In this document: positions 22,452-25,394 of the stretch, piece after piece
Numbering within the stretch: position 1 is the first letter of the stretch
Layout of the letters: each line of letters opens with the position of its first letter
Source: a virus
Length of the DNA stretch: 25,394 bases
Strand: one strand, 5' to 3'
IMG/VR virus record: IMGVR_UViG_3300049217_000014
Location: 1 to 25,394 of that record
Made by a program: the position numbers and the translations under genes
The notes under the pieces: model-generated
The model's input: the letters and a program-made list of their open reading frames with translations, nothing else
What the model was told of the DNA's origin: nothing
The model's database searches: none

Positions 22452-22944
22452 TTGGCATCTCCGCTGTTACTTTGATGGGCGGGGCACCCCCGCCGATGTT
22501 GATGGTGATGTTGTGCTTCTCGGTCGCCGCTGCTTCCTTGGGCACGTTTGAGACAGTGCTGATCTTGGTGAGTTGTTCAATGGCCGCGAGCTTCGCGGTG
22601 ATCCCGATGCCGTCCTGGCTGATGATCTTGAACAGCGTCGGCAATGAATCCTCCAGCAAGAAACTCGCCTTGAGTTGGATCCGCTGCTTGATGTTCAAGT
22701 CCGACTTCCACATCCGTTCGGTTTCACGGTATGCGCCGGCCCAGAGCGTGTTCTTGGCCTTGGCTTGTAAGTCCGCAAGCGTGAGCCCGTACGAATCCAA
22801 CACGGCCTGACGCGGCCGGATGTTCGACACCAAGTCAAATATCAGCCGGGCATCGTGCGATGAAATGCCGTCCTGGGCGTCCGTCGTCACGGGCTGCGCG
22901 GGCGGGGCGAACGTGAACGGCATCACTTCTTCGGTCGTGTCCAT
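22420..22944 (-). CDS. Putative terminase small subunit, 174 aa
   Basis: Residues 37-60 (DLVSNIRPRQAVLDSYGLTL) resemble a helix-turn-helix of the kind terminase small subunits use to recognise packaging sites. The middle (RIQLKASFLLEDSLPTLFKI, then GITAKLAAIEQLTKIS) is helical and could oligomerise. The C-terminus (KHNITINIGGGAPPIKV) is the short beta tail seen in many phage proteins annotated as small terminases. It lies three genes upstream of the large terminase, as expected. A GAG ribosome site precedes the ATG at 22944; an internal Met at residue 8 is an alternative start. The assignment rests on position and these resemblances, not on a diagnostic motif. Confidence 0.5.
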   Translation of the reverse strand: MDTTEEVMPFTFAPPAQPVTTDAQDGISSHDARLIFDLVSNIRPRQAVLDSYGLTLADLQAKAKNTLWAGAYRETERMWKSDLNIKQRIQLKASFLLEDSLPTLFKIISQDGIGITAKLAAIEQLTKISTVSNVPKEAAATEKHNITINIGGGAPPIKVTAEMPSGQQASLTTG

Positions 22945-22951
22945 AAGGATC

Positions 22952-23032
22952 TCAGTGGTGGAAGAACAGGCGTATCAGCACGGCGACTACCGCAACTGCT
23001 ACGCCTATCCAGACCTTGTCGACCGTACTCAT
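22952..23032 (-). CDS. 26-residue single-span membrane peptide
   Basis: An ATG at 23032 overlaps the preceding stop as ATGA (23029-23032) and opens a 26-codon frame ending in TGA at 22952. It begins MSTVDKVWIGVAVAVVAVL and ends with basic and aromatic residues (IRLFFHH). Residues 7-23 form one clear transmembrane segment with a short N-terminal arm. The frame fills the gap between the Fn3-like gene and the small terminase that would otherwise be 84 empty bases in a gapless operon. Function unknown; a membrane-acting micropeptide such as a holin modulator is possible. Confidence 0.55.
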   Translation of the reverse strand: MSTVDKVWIGVAVAVVAVLIRLFFHH

Positions 23033-23352
23033 ACCACCTTGAGACCCGACGGAGGGTTTGGCTGCGGCGCCAGAACCGTGAACGAAACTTCGGCCGACCA
23101 GGCCGAGTTCACTGGGCCGTTGGTCTGCACTGCTGCGAAGTACGTGCCGGGAAGCAGGATCTGCGACAGCGCGGTGATCAACTCGGAAGTCGCCGCCGCG
23201 TTCGCGACCGCGCCCGTGATCGGGTAGGTGCCCACCGCGCCACCGGCGGCGCGGACGCCCACCGTGTAGCCCGTGATCTCGCCGGCAGTGATCGCACTGC
23301 CGTCAGCGTTGGTCGTCGGGTCGGTCCATTGAAAAGTCGTCGGATTGCCCAT
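23029..23352 (-). CDS. Fibronectin type III-like domain protein, 107 aa
   Basis: Residues 5-93 have the strand pattern and landmarks of an Fn3/Ig-like beta-sandwich: FQWTDPTTNADGSAI at the front, TGYTVGVRAAGG (strand C with the usual Y-x-V), LLPGTYFAAVQTNG (the G-x-Y strand) and SAWSAEVSFTV at the end. A Pro-rich tail PQPNPPSGLKVV follows. Such domains on phages normally decorate head or tail surfaces and can bind carbohydrates weakly. The odd feature is position: it is free-standing and directly upstream of the terminase genes rather than in the tail cluster. TAATG overlap upstream and ATGA overlap downstream. Confidence 0.6.
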   Translation of the reverse strand: MGNPTTFQWTDPTTNADGSAITAGEITGYTVGVRAAGGAVGTYPITGAVANAAATSELITALSQILLPGTYFAAVQTNGPVNSAWSAEVSFTVLAPQPNPPSGLKVV

Positions 23353-23603
23353 TATCTCTCTCCGTTGTTGGATGGTCCATCGTCGTGTTTACGATGCGTT
23401 TCGTCAAGGTCGTCGTCTTTGCCCCTGTGGATCCAATTCACGACGGCGTCACCGGCCCTGAATGCCGAGAACACGCCGCCGACCAGCGTCACGTACTCAC
23501 CGCCGCTCACGTGCCCAGACAGACACAGATAGAACGCGCAGATGCAGATCAGCAGCGCTAAATGATAATTTCGCCCCAGGAACTTCGCGAATAACGTGTT
23601 CAC
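23352..23603 (-). CDS. Small membrane protein, 83 aa, GTG start
   Basis: The GTG at 23603 is chosen because it forms a GTGA overlap with the preceding stop and removes an upstream extension that is only a shadow of that neighbour. The product has a hydrophobic region at about residues 13-48 (HLALLICICAFYLCLSGHVS, then YVTLVGGVFSAF), compatible with one or two membrane spans. A highly charged hydrophilic tail HRGKDDDLDETHRKHDDG follows. Size and topology would fit a holin-like or inner-membrane accessory protein, but a better holin candidate sits next to the endolysin, so I leave the function open. It is joined to the next gene by a TAATG junction. Confidence 0.65.
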   Translation of the reverse strand: MNTLFAKFLGRNYHLALLICICAFYLCLSGHVSGGEYVTLVGGVFSAFRAGDAVVNWIHRGKDDDLDETHRKHDDGPSNNGER

Positions 23604-23905
23604 TTCCCATCTTCGTCCATCGCTGCCTTCAGCAATTCCAGGGCTGTTTTTTCCCAAAATTCCACTGGCGCTCCGTACGGTATTTCGCGCACGACACCAT
23701 AGACATTCGTCAGAGTGAAGCATTGCTCACCAAGGCCCAAATGGCACAGGTTTTTGGCCGCAATCTCCACGATAACAGGATCGGTCGGAATGCCCACCGG
23801 ATCTTTCGCCGCGCGCACCACGCGCTTGCAGTCGTCCTTGCGGAATCCGTTGAGTCCGCCGTCCAAATCAAAACTCGCGTGGTTCCGTCCCAGATCAAAT
23901 CTCAT
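23600..23905 (-). CDS. Hypothetical protein, 101 aa
   Basis: Not recognised. The start is fixed by an ATGA overlap (23902-23905). The sequence begins MRFDLGRNHASFDLDGGLNG and looks soluble, with a central stretch DPVIVEIAAKNLCHLGLGE and a C-terminal acidic helix EFWEKTALELLKAAMDEDGK. Its stop overlaps the following GTG start (GTGA). It lies in the run of small genes between the terminator and the packaging genes. Confidence 0.65.
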   Translation of the reverse strand: MRFDLGRNHASFDLDGGLNGFRKDDCKRVVRAAKDPVGIPTDPVIVEIAAKNLCHLGLGEQCFTLTNVYGVVREIPYGAPVEFWEKTALELLKAAMDEDGK

Positions 23906-24123
23906 AGCTTTTCACGTCGGAGCGCGATCATGTACAGCGCACCAAATGCTTTCACATAGAACCCGGACTCTTTTAGGCCGCGCTGCTCGCGCGCCAGGTG
24001 TACCTCGCACTTGCCGAACGGCCTCACGGTGAGTTCCTGGTAGTAGTCCGGGAACTTGAAGCGCTTGACGTTCAAGAATTTCGGCAGCGGGTGACAATCG
24101 CATTCTTTGTACACGGTAATCAT
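23902..24123 (-). CDS. Hypothetical protein, 73 aa
   Basis: Not recognised. Start MITVYKECDC is fixed by an ATGA overlap with the preceding stop. The N-terminus carries CDCH (residues 8-11) and there is a further Cys at KCEVH (residues 43-47), so a small metal-bound fold is conceivable but not shown. The rest mixes aromatic and basic residues (RFKFPDYYQELTVRPFGKCE). No membrane segment. It ends REKL and overlaps the next start as ATGA. Confidence 0.6.
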   Translation of the reverse strand: MITVYKECDCHPLPKFLNVKRFKFPDYYQELTVRPFGKCEVHLAREQRGLKESGFYVKAFGALYMIALRREKL

Positions 24124-24320
24124 TTGCGGATCTCCTTGATCAATGTCCCGTCGGCCACGGCCTTCTCGCCCTCGCGGATCACGTACTCGCGGCACGCGAC
24201 CCGGATCAACTCCGAGTAGGTGGTGTTCTTCATGGCCGCAAGCTTCTTCAAGGCTTCTAGGATGTTCTCGTCGAAGTAGAAGTTGATCCGCTCGCGATTG
24301 CCCACCTTAGTCCTACTCAT
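24120..24320 (-). CDS. Ribbon-helix-helix (CopG/Arc-type) DNA-binding protein, 66 aa
   Basis: The N-terminus reads RINFYFDENILEALKKLAAM (residues 11-30): an alternating beta-strand (RINFYF) then a helix, a turn KNTTYSE, and a second helix LIRVACREYVIREGEK (38-53). This is the ribbon-helix-helix fold, in which two chains pair their strands and insert them into the DNA major groove. The family usually represses its own promoter. The start MSRTKVGNRER is preferred over an upstream ATG that would run back through the neighbouring gene. The stop overlaps the next gene as ATGA (24120-24123). It is the only obvious transcription factor in the window, so local control of the packaging/head operon is a reasonable inference. 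No operator repeat was identified. Confidence 0.8.
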   Translation of the reverse strand: MSRTKVGNRERINFYFDENILEALKKLAAMKNTTYSELIRVACREYVIREGEKAVADGTLIKEIRK

Positions 24321-24326
24321 ACAGAC

Positions 24327-24354
24327 ATTATCCCCAACTACGCTTTTTCGGCAA
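24327..24354 (-). promoter_or_regulatory. Candidate sigma-70-like promoter before the ribbon-helix-helix gene
   Basis: On the minus strand, TTGCCG (complement of 24349-24354, 4/6 match to -35) and GATAAT (complement of 24327-24332, 5/6 match to -10) are separated by 16 bases. The start codon at 24320 lies six bases past the -10 box, so the transcript would have almost no leader. The match is modest and overlaps the 3' end of the upstream gene. Confidence 0.3.
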
Positions 24355-24658
24355 GGTATTTCAACGCGGCGTGCCACTCGTCGAAAGTCTGGTGCTTCGC
24401 CAAGTGCACCCGGTTGCCCTTCTTGTCCGTGACCACCCAGAAGTTGATCGCCCACATGGCGCTGCATCCGGACATGATCAGGAGCGCCGTGATGCTTTCG
24501 TCAAGCATGGGCTGTTCATAGGGGCCGACCGACGCGGGCGTGGCGGGCAGGACCGTGGGAGCATCCCAGTTGACGCCTGGTGTGACCAGGGCTTGGTCGC
24601 CGGCCATTGCCTTGGTGAGCTTGCTGGTGGCGTAACCTTTACCAATTTTCTGAGCCAT
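24338..24658 (-). CDS. Hypothetical protein with one hydrophobic segment, 106 aa
   Basis: Not recognised. An AAGGAG ribosome site sits about nine bases before the ATG, and the gene overlaps the stop of its upstream neighbour by 20 bases. The N-terminal half is basic then Pro/Thr-rich (VLPATPASVGPYEQP). Residues 57-77 are hydrophobic (TALLIMSGCSAMWAINFWVV), followed by a basic turn TDKKGNRVHLAKHQ and a C-terminal amphipathic helix. The shape resembles the preceding gene product. It could be membrane-associated or a small soluble two-helix protein. No function is assigned. Confidence 0.65.
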   Translation of the reverse strand: MAQKIGKGYATSKLTKAMAGDQALVTPGVNWDAPTVLPATPASVGPYEQPMLDESITALLIMSGCSAMWAINFWVVTDKKGNRVHLAKHQTFDEWHAALKYLAEKA

Positions 24659-25001
24659 GAATTACTCCTTCAAAATTAAACTTTTGGGCCGGGAACACGC
24701 CCCAGTCCATGAAATACCCGAGATACTCTTTCAGGGACGTATTTCCTCGAATACTGTAAGCGCAGTAAATCGCTTGCCCTTTCCACTTGAATTGGATCAC
24801 CCACACCTGTCGCACCAAGCTATACATGCAGGCCGCGCCCAACAAAATCAGTATGGCCCGGTCTTCGTCTGTCAGGCTCTCGTATGCCGTCAAAGTTATA
24901 TTCTCCGTGGCTCCTGGTACCGCAACTGTAGGACGTTTTGTTATTGCCCACTTGACAGGCGTGTAGTCGATCTCTGGATTTAAACCGCACAGTCGGCTCA
25001 T
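24639..25001 (-). CDS. Hypothetical protein with one hydrophobic segment, 120 aa
   Basis: Not recognised. The start at 25001 (MSRLCGLNPEIDY) is chosen over an upstream ATG because it makes an ATGA overlap with the preceding stop. Residues 49-71 are hydrophobic (AILILLGAACMYSLVRQVWV), possibly one membrane span or a buried helix. A segment ending WKGQAIYCAYSIRG and a helical stretch SLKEYLGYFMDWG follow. The order acidic patch, hydrophobic helix, W-V-V/I, Gly turn, amphipathic helix is repeated in the next gene (24338-24658), so the two may be diverged duplicates. It carries the ribosome site of the next gene (AAGGAG) near its own 3' end. Confidence 0.65.
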   Translation of the reverse strand: MSRLCGLNPEIDYTPVKWAITKRPTVAVPGATENITLTAYESLTDEDRAILILLGAACMYSLVRQVWVIQFKWKGQAIYCAYSIRGNTSLKEYLGYFMDWGVFPAQKFNFEGVIHGSENW

Positions 25002-25273
25002 AGCAGATACTCGGTACTGGTGATCGAACTCAAGAACCTTTGCCAGTCTTCCGTGCTGCCGCCCGCGAACTCCTGAAAGTTCCACTTCAAACGCGCCGGC
25101 CGATTATTATCCTGGTAGATCTGCCAGCGCCGCGTGCGCCGGTCCCAGAGCGCCACGAACCCCAGCAGGTCCAGAAGTTCTGGGATCCCCTCTGGAAAGT
25201 CGTGTTTGAGAAAATTGTACAGCCGTAGGCTTGGCATCCGCAGATCATAACGTATGTATAACAGATCGTACAT
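24998..25273 (-). CDS. Hypothetical protein, 91 aa (or 79 aa)
   Basis: The first gene after the terminator; I do not recognise it. The product is rich in aromatic and basic residues (LWDRRTRRWQIYQDNNRPAR near residues 42-61) with no membrane segment or signal peptide, so it is likely a small soluble protein. Two starts are possible. The ATG at 25273 lies only four bases after the terminator T-run and has no ribosome site. The ATG at 25237 (residue 13, MPSLRLYNF) follows a TATGAT box and may be the true one. The stop overlaps the next start as ATGA (24998-25001), which supports that the gene is translated and coupled to its neighbour. Confidence 0.6.
   Translation of the reverse strand: MYDLLYIRYDLRMPSLRLYNFLKHDFPEGIPELLDLLGFVALWDRRTRRWQIYQDNNRPARLKWNFQEFAGGSTEDWQRFLSSITSTEYLL
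25235..25254 (-). promoter_or_regulatory. Possible promoter just after the terminator
   Basis: The 40 bases after the terminator are AT-rich on the minus strand and contain TATGAT (complement of 25244-25249), a 5/6 match to a sigma-70 -10 box. No good -35 hexamer is present at 16-18 bp. If this box is used, transcription would begin at or next to the ATG at 25237, giving a leaderless or nearly leaderless message. Something must restart transcription after the terminator, but this specific box is a weak call. Confidence 0.25.
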
Positions 25274-25277
25274 GCAG

Positions 25278-25305
25278 AAAAAACCCCGCTGGTTTAGGGC
25301 GGGGT
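25278..25305 (-). terminator. Rho-independent terminator
   Basis: On the minus strand a 7-bp perfect stem (ACCCCGC / GCGGGGT; arms 25299-25305 and 25283-25289) encloses a 9-base loop and runs straight into six T residues (complement of the A run at 25278-25283). It lies about 28 bases after the stop of the partial gene at the right edge and 4 bases before the first ATG of the next gene, so it separates two transcription units. Confidence 0.85.
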
Positions 25306-25333
25306 CTGAGGGAGACTGACAGCGAAAGCCGGA

Positions 25334-25394
25334 TCAGAACCCTTGGACTGCGTAGAGCAACACGTCGGCAGCGGTGATGGCACCGGAGGCCGTG
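25334..25394 (-). CDS. C-terminal end of an unknown protein (5' part outside window)
   Basis: Only the last 19 codons and a TGA stop (25334-25336) are visible. They read TASGAITAADVLLYAVQGF. The frame is open to the window edge and the stop is followed closely by a strong minus-strand terminator, which is what the end of a transcription unit should look like. The tail is small-residue-rich and ends in a hydrophobic segment. I do not recognise the family. The alternative is chance openness over about 60 bases, so the support comes mainly from the terminator placement. Confidence 0.55.
   Translation of the reverse strand, partial: TASGAITAADVLLYAVQGF

Overview
The window is a block of late genes from a tailed phage of podovirus type, or from a prophage or metagenomic copy of one. 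Every gene I can support lies on the minus strand, so the biological reading order runs from base 25394 down to base 1. The sequence is GC-rich by eye. The lysis cassette ends in a nested inner/outer spanin pair with a lipoprotein signal, which points to a Gram-negative host. A GC-rich proteobacterium is my guess, but nothing here identifies the host. I see no tRNA, rRNA, CRISPR array, insertion sequence, integrase or reverse transcriptase.

Layout in transcription order: (1) 25394-25334, the last residues of an unknown gene, followed by a strong minus-strand terminator (25278-25305). (2) 25273-22952, eight very small, mostly unrecognised genes. They include a ribbon-helix-helix DNA-binding protein, a small membrane protein, a free-standing fibronectin-III-like protein and a 26-residue single-span membrane peptide. 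(3) 22944-20218, the packaging module: a putative small terminase, two small unknown proteins, and the large terminase with ATPase and nuclease motifs. (4) 20158-14444, the head module: a long P22-size portal, an endonuclease VII-type HNH nuclease, four small proteins (one only 17 residues), a scaffold-like coiled-coil protein and the HK97-fold major capsid protein, closed by a 12-bp-stem terminator. (5) 14370-7394, neck, tail and fibers: two connector-type proteins, a small virion protein, a PASTA-domain protein, a fiber-adaptor-like protein, a collar-domain fiber, a lectin-tipped fiber and a large nozzle-like protein. (6) 7391-6200, lysis: holin, GH108 muramidase, i-spanin with o-spanin embedded in another frame. 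(7) 6209-1, a GNAT-like protein and three large, low-complexity presumed internal (ejection) virion proteins; the last runs off the left edge still open after 646 codons.

The genes are packed almost without gaps. ATGA, GTGA, TAATG or TGATG junctions join many neighbours, so translational coupling probably sets stoichiometry within long transcripts, and the terminator after the capsid gene reduces readthrough into the tail genes. Points most worth a second look: an 86-bp scar between the lectin fiber and the nozzle-like gene that encodes the C-terminal end of a different lectin-type domain; tape-measure-like motifs in the presumed ejection proteins; a PASTA domain in a tail protein; an endonuclease VII gene coupled to the portal; and two genes below the usual size cutoff (26 and 17 residues).
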